The notes beneath the pieces were generated by a model that ran no database searches, was not told where the DNA came from, and saw nothing but the letters and a program-made list of their open reading frames with translations. The position numbers were made by a program, and so were the translations under genes. Positions 13,583 to 21,102 of a stretch of 23,392 nucleotides of DNA are shown here, piece by piece (the first letter of the stretch is position 1; the number at the start of each line of letters is the position of its first letter). The stretch is from Giesbergeria sp. (GTDB lineage Bacteria; Pseudomonadota; Gammaproteobacteria; Burkholderiales; Burkholderiaceae_C): the NCBI GenBank assembly GCA_017987055.1, contig JAGNUJ010000008.1:1-23392 (forward strand), read 5' to 3'.

Positions 13583-15577
13583 ATGAGCCTCTTAAACATT
13601 GGCGCGCGCGCCCTGCAGGCCAACCAAATTGGCCTGCAAACCACTGGCCACAACATTGCCAACGTCAAAACTCCGGGCTACTCGCGCCAGACGGTGTCGC
13701 AAGAAACCGTGCAAGGCCTCTACAGCGGCAATGGCTACATCGGCCAAGGGGTGGATGTGCAAGCTATTTTGCGCACCCACAGCGACTTGCTGACGCGCCA
13801 AGCGGCGTCCGCCGCCGCCGTCAAAGCCGGCGACAACGCGCGCTTAGAACGCCTAACGCAGCTGCAAGACGTATTTAGCGGCGGGCCTTCCGGGCTGGGC
13901 GCGGCCATCAACGACATGATGAATGCCTTCTCGGGCGTGGCCAACGCGCCCACCGACATGACGGCGCGCAACGTGGCGCTGACCCGCATGGACGAAACCG
14001 CCATGCGCATGCGCGGTGCCTCTGAGCGGCTCGATGAGCTGGGCGACTCGGTCAATAAGCAAATCAACGGCAGCTTGGTGCAAATCAATGCACTGGCCAA
14101 AAGCATTGCCAGCGTCAATGCCCAAATTGTCGAAGCCAAAGGCAACGGCCACAGCCCCAACGATTTGCTGGACAAGCGCGACCAGCTGATCCGCGATCTG
14201 AACGTCCACATCCAAACCACGCAAATTGCCGCCGACGACGGCAGCATTGGTGTGTTTGTCAGCTCCAGCCAGCCGCTGGTGCTGGGCAACACCGCCGCCA
14301 CGCTGTCGCTGGGCGCACCCGACGCTTTCCCCGGCAGCCTGACGCAGCAGCAACTGTTTTTCTCCATGCCCGGCAACGCGCAAAAGGTGGCGCTGAACCA
14401 AAACATGCTAGGCGGCGGCACTATCGCCGGCTTGCTGCAGTTTCAAAACAACGACTTGGCTGAGGGCTACGCCCTGCTCGGGCGCATGGCCGCCGGCATC
14501 ACCGACGCGCTGAACACCCAAAACAAGCTGGGCCTGACGCTGGACGGCAACCGCGGCAAAGACCTGTTCAAGCCGCTGGAGCTGGCCAATGCCCTGACAG
14601 GCAAAAACAACACTTCGTCCAACCAAATGGGTCTAACGGTGGTGGACGCCAGCAAGCTGCAAGCGTCGAGCTACAACGTCACTTTCACCGGCACCAACAG
14701 CGGCACGGTGACACGCCAGTCAGACGGCAAATTCTTCCAGTTTGACAATAGCGCCACCCCCGCACCCGGCACCAGCACGCTGGACGCCATCATGCTGGGC
14801 GAAGGCCTCCAGCTGACCGACGGCGCTACGCCATCTGGCCCGTTCGCTGGTGCCAACATCAACGACCAATTTCAGCTCAACCCGATGCAAGGCTTGGCGG
14901 GGCAAATGCAGGCGCAGCAGTTCTCGCCGCGCGAACTGGCGGCGGCCAACCCCATCAACGCCGCTATGGGTTCGACCAACCAGGGCACGCTGCAACTGGG
15001 CAGCCTCAAGCCGACCGACCCAGCAATGGTGCTGCCCCCTACAGGCACTGGCGTCACGTTCACCTTCGATGCTGGCCCACCGTCCACGTACACGGTGAAC
15101 GGCTCCACCACTCCGGCATCGGGTACAGCAGGCCTGCCTTACACGCCGGGCCAACCCATCACCGTCGATGGCTGGGAAATCACGCTGCAAGGCACACCCA
15201 AAACCGGTGACAGCGTCACTGTCGGCAATGCCAAAGACCCGCAATACGGCGACTGGTACACCCGCGACGCGGGCAATGCCGGTGCCATGCTGGCGCTGCG
15301 CGACAAAGTGTTGTTTGACGGTGCCACGCTGTCTGACGGCTTTGCCGGTGCGATGGCCCAAGTCGGCACGCGCACGCAAAGCGCCATGTTTGCCGCCAAC
15401 CTGTCCACCGCGATTGCCGACAACCTCGAACAAGACCGCACTGGCATCTCTGGCGTGAATTTGGACGAAGAGGCCGCCCGCTTGCTGCAGTACCAACAGG
15501 CCTACCAAGCCTCCGCAAAGATGCTGTCGATTGCGTCCAATATTTTTGACACGCTGATGCAAAGCGTTGGCCGCTAA
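13583..15577 (+). CDS. flgK: Hook-filament junction protein FlgK (HAP1)
   Basis: FlgK is the first hook-filament junction protein, exported with the help of FlgN. It has 664 residues, longer than the 547 of E. coli, the extra length lying in the central exposed domains (roughly 330-600), rich in Gly, Thr and Pro. N-terminal hallmark: MSLLNIGARALQANQIGL with TGHNIANVKTPGYSRQ. C-terminal hallmark: ISGVNLDEEAARLLQYQQAY and LSIASNIFDTLMQSV. The ribosome site is weak (CACGAGAAATACT before ATG), again with CTAAAGCAC just upstream (13564-13572). It is 55 bases after flgJ and followed by flgL. Confidence 0.97.
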   Translation: MSLLNIGARALQANQIGLQTTGHNIANVKTPGYSRQTVSQETVQGLYSGNGYIGQGVDVQAILRTHSDLLTRQAASAAAVKAGDNARLERLTQLQDVFSGGPSGLGAAINDMMNAFSGVANAPTDMTARNVALTRMDETAMRMRGASERLDELGDSVNKQINGSLVQINALAKSIASVNAQIVEAKGNGHSPNDLLDKRDQLIRDLNVHIQTTQIAADDGSIGVFVSSSQPLVLGNTAATLSLGAPDAFPGSLTQQQLFFSMPGNAQKVALNQNMLGGGTIAGLLQFQNNDLAEGYALLGRMAAGITDALNTQNKLGLTLDGNRGKDLFKPLELANALTGKNNTSSNQMGLTVVDASKLQASSYNVTFTGTNSGTVTRQSDGKFFQFDNSATPAPGTSTLDAIMLGEGLQLTDGATPSGPFAGANINDQFQLNPMQGLAGQMQAQQFSPRELAAANPINAAMGSTNQGTLQLGSLKPTDPAMVLPPTGTGVTFTFDAGPPSTYTVNGSTTPASGTAGLPYTPGQPITVDGWEITLQGTPKTGDSVTVGNAKDPQYGDWYTRDAGNAGAMLALRDKVLFDGATLSDGFAGAMAQVGTRTQSAMFAANLSTAIADNLEQDRTGISGVNLDEEAARLLQYQQAYQASAKMLSIASNIFDTLMQSVGR

Positions 15578-15613
15578 ACGGCGCACTGCCCACCACATTC
15601 TGGAGATACCGTC

Positions 15614-16528
15614 ATGAGCATCATTAACCGCGTGGCCACGGCCAACATGTACGACAACTCAATCCGCAATATCGGCGGACGCCAAAGCTCGCTGGCCGAG
15701 CAGAGCGAGAAACTCACTGCCGGCAAGCGCGTGCTGCGCGCCAGCGACGACCCGGTGGCCGCCGCCCAAGCCGAGCGCGCCATCACGCGCATGGAGCGCA
15801 TCAAAGTCGAGCAATCAGCGCTCAGTCTGCAACGCAACGCAATGGCCGAGGGCGAGTCCACGCTGGGCGATGCCGTCGACCTGCTGCAAGAAATGCGCGC
15901 CCTGTTTGTCAGCGCTGGCAACGGTGCCAATAGCGCCAAAGAGATGCAAATTATTGCCGGCCAGCTGCAAACCCTGCGCGAGGAGCTGCTCAGCGTCTCC
16001 AACCGCACCAACACCAGCGGCGTGCCGCTGCTGAGCGCACTGGGGAGCGCTATAACGCCTTTTGTCAATTCGTCGGCATTCAAGGACAACGGTTTGCCCG
16101 GCCAACAAGCAGGCAGCAACACCTCCATTCCAACAGCCCTTGATGGCGATATGGCTTTTATGCTGGATTCAGGGGAAAGTCTGTTTAAAGAACTGGACAC
16201 GGCCATCACCGGCATTCGCAATGCCACCAGCGGCAGCGCTGCGAACCAAAGCAGTGTGATTCAGAATGGTTTGGCGAACATCGACCAAGGCATGGACCGC
16301 CTGTCAGCCCTGCGCGGTTTTGCCGGCGACATGCTCAACCGCGCTGACCGCATCACGGGTGACCAAGAAGTGCGCAGCATCCAGCTCGAAGCCGATCGCT
16401 CGCGCGCTGAAGATATGGACTTGGTCAAAGGCTTTTCCGACTTTGAGCAGACCAAGATGGGCTACCAAGCGGCGCTGCAAACGTACGCAATGGTGCAAAA
16501 AATGTCTTTGTTTAACTACATCTCCTAA
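15614..16528 (+). CDS. flgL: Hook-filament junction protein FlgL (HAP3)
   Basis: FlgL is the second junction protein, linking FlgK to flagellin. The 304 residues show the flagellin-like ends: MSIINRVATANMYDNSIRNIG, SEKLTAGKRVLRASDDPVAAAQAE at the N terminus and DMDLVKGFSDFEQTKMGYQAAL with KMSLFNYIS at the C terminus. GGAG at 15602-15605 fixes the start. The middle (about 16040-16260) is richer in A/T and in Ser, Asn and Gly than the rest, matching the variable surface domain of this family. It is 36 bases after flgK; no terminator is seen after it, so the HDOD gene is probably cotranscribed. Confidence 0.96.
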   Translation: MSIINRVATANMYDNSIRNIGGRQSSLAEQSEKLTAGKRVLRASDDPVAAAQAERAITRMERIKVEQSALSLQRNAMAEGESTLGDAVDLLQEMRALFVSAGNGANSAKEMQIIAGQLQTLREELLSVSNRTNTSGVPLLSALGSAITPFVNSSAFKDNGLPGQQAGSNTSIPTALDGDMAFMLDSGESLFKELDTAITGIRNATSGSAANQSSVIQNGLANIDQGMDRLSALRGFAGDMLNRADRITGDQEVRSIQLEADRSRAEDMDLVKGFSDFEQTKMGYQAALQTYAMVQKMSLFNYIS

Positions 16529-16584
16529 GCGTCCGCCGCATACTGCACAGCACCTCTCGTACACCGCGTTTAGCGCTCTAACCC

Positions 16585-17787
16585 ATGTCCCGATCCGTTC
16601 TTGGCAACCTCATTCTTGGTTACCGCCCGCTGTGGGGCCGAGGGCGTTCGCTGTGCGGCATTGAACTGGCTATCCAAGAGGCCGACAGCACCGTTGACAT
16701 CGACGCCGCGCACCTGCTGCGCACGCTGAAAGAAATCTGGGAGCCGCAATCGCCGCCGCTGCTGCTGGCGCCGCAAACGCGCCAGCTGCTGTGCGATGTG
16801 CTGGAGCACGCCCCGCCCGAGACGCCGTGGATAGAAGTGCCCAACGACTGGCTGGGCGACTCCAGCGTCTACCAGCGCGTGCTGGACGCCCAGCGGCGCG
16901 GCCTGAAACTGGTCTGGCGCGGCGATGTCGGGCGCCTGCCCGATGTGAACTTGGCCAGCTGCTTTAACAACAGCCTGCTGAGCATTTCGCCGGCGCTCGC
17001 CGTCCAAGCACTGAAAGCCGCACCCGGTGCCAGCCCGGTGCTGGCGGGGCAAATGTACGAAGGCATTGCCAGCCGCGCGCTGATGGAGCATTGCCTTGAC
17101 GAGCAACAAGCCCACGCGCTGATTGGCTGGCCGTCCGAGGACGTGCTCTATGGCCTGCGCCACCAAACACCGCAGCCCAGCCACATGGTGATTTTTCGGC
17201 TGATGAAGGCGATTGATGCCGAGCAGTCGCTCGAAGCGTTTGAAGACATCCTGAGCGAAGACCCACTGTTGGCTTACCGCTTTATGACCTACACCAACTC
17301 CGCCGCGCTGGGGCTGCGCACCGGCGTCGATTCGCTCAAACGCGGGCTGGTGATGATGGGATATGGTTCGCTGCTGCGCTGGCTCTCGACACAACTGCCG
17401 CACGCCAGCACCGACATCAACCTGCGCCCGATGCGCGAAGCACTGGTGCTGCGCGCCAAACTAAGCGAGCACCTGATCGACGCCGGCGTTGGCATCGAGC
17501 TGCGCCGCGAAGTCTATTTGTGCGCGCTGTTCTCGCAGCTGGACGAGATTTTGGGCGAGTCGCTCGACGCCATCCTGCACCGCATTCCGCTGTCCGAGCG
17601 CGTCTATGAAGCCGCCGCTGAAAACACCGGCCCGTATGCGCCGATTTTGCAAATGGCGCGCGCGCTAGAAAACTGCGATGCCAGCGCCGTGCGCCAACTG
17701 TGTGAAGACCACGACATGGTGCTGGAAGACGTCAACCGCACCCTGCTGCGCGTACTGTCTGCGCAAACCATGCCGCGCGCTGCGTGA
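16585..17787 (+). CDS. HDOD domain protein with degenerate EAL-like N terminus (YuxH type)
   Basis: A 400-residue cytoplasmic protein. The C-terminal part (about 199-390) fits the HDOD output domain: FRLMKAIDAEQS, EDPLLAYRFMTYTNSAALGL and SLKRGLVMMGYGSLLRWLS, lacking the catalytic His-Asp pair of true HD phosphohydrolases. The N-terminal part (about 1-150), with LGYRPLWGRGRSLCGIEL, resembles the opening of EAL domains of YuxH-type proteins but has no EAL catalytic motif, so c-di-GMP hydrolysis is not expected. HDOD proteins act as protein-interaction modules in signalling. It starts 57 bases after flgL on the same strand, without a clear ribosome site or intervening terminator, which suggests a motility-linked role by inference only. 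Confidence 0.8.
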   Translation: MSRSVLGNLILGYRPLWGRGRSLCGIELAIQEADSTVDIDAAHLLRTLKEIWEPQSPPLLLAPQTRQLLCDVLEHAPPETPWIEVPNDWLGDSSVYQRVLDAQRRGLKLVWRGDVGRLPDVNLASCFNNSLLSISPALAVQALKAAPGASPVLAGQMYEGIASRALMEHCLDEQQAHALIGWPSEDVLYGLRHQTPQPSHMVIFRLMKAIDAEQSLEAFEDILSEDPLLAYRFMTYTNSAALGLRTGVDSLKRGLVMMGYGSLLRWLSTQLPHASTDINLRPMREALVLRAKLSEHLIDAGVGIELRREVYLCALFSQLDEILGESLDAILHRIPLSERVYEAAAENTGPYAPILQMARALENCDASAVRQLCEDHDMVLEDVNRTLLRVLSAQTMPRAA

Positions 17788-17905
17788 GTCAACCCGGTAG
17801 AACGCTTGCAGCGCCCGAAGCCAGATACCATGCCAAGGCCTCTGCATTGGCCAGCTTGGCTAATGGGTCGGTTGATTTGTTTAACTCTGAAGAAAGCTTT
17901 TGAAT
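17788..17905. other. Gap between HDOD gene and 3-hydroxybutyryl-CoA dehydrogenase
   Basis: 118 bases with no clear promoter, terminator or RNA. The minus strand is open from the dehydrogenase region to a stop at 17789 and in its last third reads as a protein-like tail (ending LAWYLASGAASVLPG), which could be the remnant of a lost gene or chance. AGAAAGC near the end may serve as a weak ribosome site for the next gene. Confidence 0.4.
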
Positions 17906-18754
17906 ATGGATATCACTACTGTTGGCATCATCGGTGCGGGCACCATGGGTAACGGCATCGCACAAGCATGCGCCGTCTCGGGCATCAACGTCGTCATGGT
18001 GGACATCTCTGAAGCGGCGGTGCAAAAAGGCTTGGCTAGCGTCTCGGGCAGCCTCGACCGCTTGGTCAAAAAAGAAAAAATCAGCGCCGCTGACAAAGAC
18101 GCCGCCATGGCGCGCATCAAAGTCTCGACCAGCTACGACGACCTGAAGGCCGGTCAGCTGGTGATTGAAGCCGCCACCGAAAACTACGACCTCAAAGTCA
18201 AAATCCTGCAGCAATTGGACGCCGTGCTGGCACCTGAAGTACTGGTCGCCACCAACACCTCGTCGATCTCAATCACCAAGCTGGCCGCTGTCACCAAGCG
18301 TGCTGAGCAGTTCATCGGCATGCACTTCTTCAACCCGGTGCCGATGATGGCGCTGGTGGAAATCATCCGTGGCCTGCAAACCTCTGACGCCACGCACGAC
18401 GCCGTCAAAGCGCTGGCCGTCAAGCTGGGCAAGAGCCCCATCACCGTCAAAAACAACCCCGGCTTTGTCGTCAACCGCATCTTGGTGCCGATGATCAACG
18501 AAGCCTTCTTTGTGCTGGCCGAAGGCTTGGCCACCGCCGAAGACATCGACGCCGGCATGAAGCTCGGCTGCAACCAGCCGATTGGCCCGCTGGCGCTGGC
18601 CGACATGATTGGTCTGGACGTGTGCTTGGCGGTGATGGACGTGTACATCGCTGAATTTAACGACAGCAAGTACCGCCCCGCGCCGCTGCTGAAAGAAATG
18701 GTCGCCGCTGGCCGTCTGGGCCGCAAAACTGGCCGTGGCGTGTACCAGTACTAA
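17906..18754 (+). CDS. 3-hydroxybutyryl-CoA dehydrogenase (3-hydroxyacyl-CoA dehydrogenase family)
   Basis: Interconverts 3-hydroxyacyl-CoA and 3-oxoacyl-CoA with NAD(P) in the cytoplasm, in short-chain fatty acid, butyrate or polyhydroxybutyrate metabolism. The 282 residues match the single-domain bacterial enzymes such as clostridial Hbd. The Rossmann motif is VGIIGAGTMGNGIAQA (Gly10, Gly12, Gly15). The catalytic dyad is probably His140 in GMHFFNPVPMMALVEI and Glu152. PGFVVNRILVPMINEA and QPIGPLALADMIGLD are family motifs of the C-terminal helical domain. ATG 17906 was preferred to the TTG two codons upstream. The codon choice and the strong terminator immediately after suggest a well expressed single gene. 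It is not part of the flagellar set. Confidence 0.93.
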   Translation: MDITTVGIIGAGTMGNGIAQACAVSGINVVMVDISEAAVQKGLASVSGSLDRLVKKEKISAADKDAAMARIKVSTSYDDLKAGQLVIEAATENYDLKVKILQQLDAVLAPEVLVATNTSSISITKLAAVTKRAEQFIGMHFFNPVPMMALVEIIRGLQTSDATHDAVKALAVKLGKSPITVKNNPGFVVNRILVPMINEAFFVLAEGLATAEDIDAGMKLGCNQPIGPLALADMIGLDVCLAVMDVYIAEFNDSKYRPAPLLKEMVAAGRLGRKTGRGVYQY

Positions 18755-18786
18755 GCGCCTTTAGCCTCTTTAAGCCTTGCTAAAAC

Positions 18787-18817
18787 AAAGCCGCAGTCCC
18801 TGCACTGCGGCTTTTTT
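18787..18817 (+). terminator. Intrinsic terminator after 3-hydroxybutyryl-CoA dehydrogenase
   Basis: Perfect 11-bp stem AAAGCCGCAGT / ACTGCGGCTTT around the loop CCCTGC, followed by six T (18812-18817). It begins 33 bases after the stop codon. Confidence 0.93.
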
Positions 18818-18852
18818 ATGGCCGCACCAACGTCCAAAATACTACTGATTTA

Positions 18853-18897
18853 ATAGCTATTACCGCACGTGTTTATTGGGCTAGAAGCACTTTTTAT
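18853..18897 (+). repeat. Dispersed repeat, copy 3 (single-arm form)
   Basis: From 18855 the sequence AGCTATTACCGCACGTG with the following GTTTATTGGG and TTTTTAT aligns with 11217-11259 of copy 2; I count 32 of 43 bases identical without gaps. The inverted right-hand arm of copies 1 and 2 is missing, so no large hairpin forms. It sits between the terminator and the SrkA-like gene. Confidence 0.65.
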
Positions 18898-18975
18898 CTA
18901 AAAAACAGCTTCGCTGCGTGCCGCCTGACCCAGCACGCGACAAGGTCATGGCACGCGCCGCGCGCTGGGGTGACA

Positions 18976-20049
18976 ATGCCCCTCATGCAACCCACCACCG
19001 ACGCCCTCGACCATTCGCCACCGCCGCCTGAGCACCAGCACCCGTTTGCCACCCTCACGCCCGATGTGGTGCTGGACGCGCTGGCCAGCGTCGGCCTGCA
19101 CGGCGATGGCCGGCTGATGGCGCTGTCGTCTTATGAAAACCGCGTCTACCAAGTCACGCTCGAAAACGGCGAGCGCGTGGTCACCAAGTTCTACCGCCCC
19201 GAGCGTTGGAGCGCGGCGCAAATTTTCGAAGAGCACGCCTTTGCCGCCGACTTGATGGCCGCCGAAGTGCCCGCCGTCGGCCCGCTGGTGCTGAACGGCA
19301 AAACGCTGCACCCGCACAGCGGTTTTATGTTCTCGGTCAGCCCGTGGCGCGGTGGCCGCCAGCCCGAGCTGGACGACTTTGAAGTGCTCGAATGGATTGG
19401 CCGCTTTTTGGCACGCATCCACACCGTCGGTGCAGCCCAGCCATTTACCCACCGCCCGGCGCTCGATTTGCGCAGCTACGGCAGCGAGCCGCACGACTGG
19501 CTGTTGGCGCACGAGATCATTCCGCTGGACATGCAATCGAGCTGGCGCAGCGCCTGCGAGCAAGCGCTGTCGCTGATTGGCGGCCACGGCCACACCAACA
19601 GCGGCCCAGATCGTCTGCACCTGAAAGACGCCAGCGTGCTGCGCCTGCACGGCGACTGCCACCCGGGCAACATTTTGTGGACGCCGCTGGACGAATGGGG
19701 GCGCGGCGGCCCGCACTTTGTCGATTTGGACGACGCGCGCATGGGCCCGGCGGTGCAAGATTTGTGGATGCTGCTGTCGGGCGACCGCCCCCAGCGCACG
19801 CGCCAACTGGCAATGCTGGTCGATGGCTACGAGCAGTTTCGCCCGTTCGATAGGCGCGAGCTGGCGCTGATTGAGCCACTGCGCACGCTGCGCCTGATCC
19901 ACTACAGCGCCTGGCTGGCGCGGCGCTGGCAAGACCCGATTTTTCCGATCAACTTTCCGTGGTTTGGCAGCAGTGACTACTGGCAAGGGCAGGTCAACAT
20001 GCTGCACGAACAAATCGAGGCGATGCAGGAAGAGCCGCTGCTGGTTTGA
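18976..20049 (+). CDS. srkA: Stress response serine/threonine kinase, SrkA/YihE family
   Basis: SrkA-type proteins are cytoplasmic kinases with an aminoglycoside-phosphotransferase-like fold; in E. coli SrkA protects against stress-induced death. The 357 residues show the family pattern: LMALSSYENRVYQVTLENG (ATP-binding lobe), VVTKFYRPERWS with the probable ATP-anchoring Lys, RLHGDCHPGNILW with catalytic Asp227 and Asn232, and FVDLDDARMGPAVQDLW with metal-binding Asp250/Asp252. Length is slightly above E. coli SrkA (328) because of a Pro/His-rich N terminus. GTG 18970, ATG 18976 and ATG 18985 are all possible starts; 18976 has GGGG upstream but the evidence is thin. No operon partner is evident; it follows a terminator and a repeat remnant. 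Confidence 0.9.
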   Translation: MPLMQPTTDALDHSPPPPEHQHPFATLTPDVVLDALASVGLHGDGRLMALSSYENRVYQVTLENGERVVTKFYRPERWSAAQIFEEHAFAADLMAAEVPAVGPLVLNGKTLHPHSGFMFSVSPWRGGRQPELDDFEVLEWIGRFLARIHTVGAAQPFTHRPALDLRSYGSEPHDWLLAHEIIPLDMQSSWRSACEQALSLIGGHGHTNSGPDRLHLKDASVLRLHGDCHPGNILWTPLDEWGRGGPHFVDLDDARMGPAVQDLWMLLSGDRPQRTRQLAMLVDGYEQFRPFDRRELALIEPLRTLRLIHYSAWLARRWQDPIFPINFPWFGSSDYWQGQVNMLHEQIEAMQEEPLLV

Positions 20050-20076
20050 CGCTGCTTGGGCGCGGTTTGCGACAAT
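20046..20076 (+). promoter_or_regulatory. Possible sigma-70 promoter for the response regulator
   Basis: TTGACG (20046-20051), overlapping the preceding stop codon, and GACAAT (20071-20076) are separated by 19 bases. The -35 is good, the -10 matches TATAAT at four of six positions and the spacer is long. This is the best candidate in the 68-base gap, but weak. Confidence 0.25.
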
Positions 20077-20117
20077 AGCCACTCTCTATTGCCCTTTAAC
20101 TGGCCTACCCTAATCCA

Positions 20118-20819
20118 ATGCGCATTGCTGCCCTTGACGATGACCCCATCTTGCTTGAGCTGCTCAAAGCCATGACCGAGAGCTTGGGGCATGTCTGCCA
20201 CACCTTTGACACTGGCGCCGCGCTGCTCAAAACGCTGCGTCGCGACAGTTTTGACCTGCTGATTGTCGATTGGCACCTGCCCGACATGGACGGCCCTGAA
20301 GTAGTGCGCGCCGCACGGACGCTCACTGGACCGCAAATTCCGATTCTGTTCGTCACACGCCGCCAAGACGAGCAAGACATTGTCGAAGCACTGGCCAGCG
20401 GAGCCGACGACTTTATGACCAAACCAGTGCGCATAGGCGAATTCAGCGCCCGCATCAATGCCTTAGAGCGGCGCGCCTTTCCAGATATGAGCGCTGACAC
20501 GCTGGTCTTTGGCCGATACCAATTTGATGCGCCGACGCGCAGCCTGCACTTGGACGGCGCGGTACTGGAGCTGACCGAGCTGGAATATGGACTGAGCCTG
20601 TTTATGTTCCAAAACTGCGGCCGCCTGCTCTCGCGCGAGCACCTGCGCGAGATGGTCTGGGGCCAGACGCACGAAGTCACCTCGCGCACCATCGACACCC
20701 ACGTCTCGCGCCTGCGCAACAAACTCAAGCTCAGCCCAGAATATGGCTACACCATCACTGCGGTGTATGGCACCGGCTACCGGCTCGAAGTGGTGGGGCT
20801 AGAAAAAACACTCGCATGA
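20118..20819 (+). CDS. Response regulator, OmpR/PhoB family
   Basis: A 233-residue two-component transcription factor. The receiver domain (1-120) has the acidic pocket Asp7-Asp9 (ALDDDP), phospho-acceptor Asp51 in IVDWHLPDMDG, switch Thr80 (LFVTRR) and Lys102 (TKPVR). The C-terminal winged helix (about 130-228) has LELTELEYGLSLFMFQNCGRLLSREHLREMVWG, then SRTIDTHVSRLRNKL for DNA recognition and YGYTITAVYGTGYRLE for the wing. All key residues are present. The start ATG lacks a clear ribosome site. It is followed after 283 bases by a hybrid histidine kinase on the same strand, a possible partner, although that kinase carries its own receiver. Its target genes are unknown. Confidence 0.93.
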   Translation: MRIAALDDDPILLELLKAMTESLGHVCHTFDTGAALLKTLRRDSFDLLIVDWHLPDMDGPEVVRAARTLTGPQIPILFVTRRQDEQDIVEALASGADDFMTKPVRIGEFSARINALERRAFPDMSADTLVFGRYQFDAPTRSLHLDGAVLELTELEYGLSLFMFQNCGRLLSREHLREMVWGQTHEVTSRTIDTHVSRLRNKLKLSPEYGYTITAVYGTGYRLEVVGLEKTLA

Positions 20820-21102
20820 AACCGCAGCATGGCTACCATTGAAAAATGGAAAGAGCAGTGGATGACTGCGCCGCTCAATACGCACTCGGCCAACGGAAAT
20901 ACAGGGCAGCTAGGTCAGTAGCAGCAGGCGTTAGCCTCGACCCTGATGCGCCCGCTGATGGGTTCGAAGGCTATAGGCAATGCCCTTCCAGCGCACACCA
21001 ATACAGCCATTTATGCAACAGCGCAACTACGCCAGACTCTGAGCAAAACACAGCCCGCACAGCCTCCACAGGCAGTACGACCAACGCAAAAAAATTCGCG
21101 CC
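20820..21102. other. Gap between response regulator and hybrid kinase, no supported gene
   Basis: 283 bases without a recognisable gene, terminator or promoter. Two frames look partly coding: an 88-codon frame from 20846 to 21112 without a ribosome site, and a frame from ATG 20829 interrupted by TAG at 20919-20921 that then stays open into the kinase gene. Neither resembles a protein I know. The kinase promoter or an eroded small gene could lie here. Confidence 0.4.

Noticed and set aside
18946..20082. 378-codon open frame on the minus strand opposite the SrkA-like gene
   Set aside because: It is the antisense shadow of a high-GC gene; the plus-strand product has all kinase motifs and the antisense product resembles nothing known.
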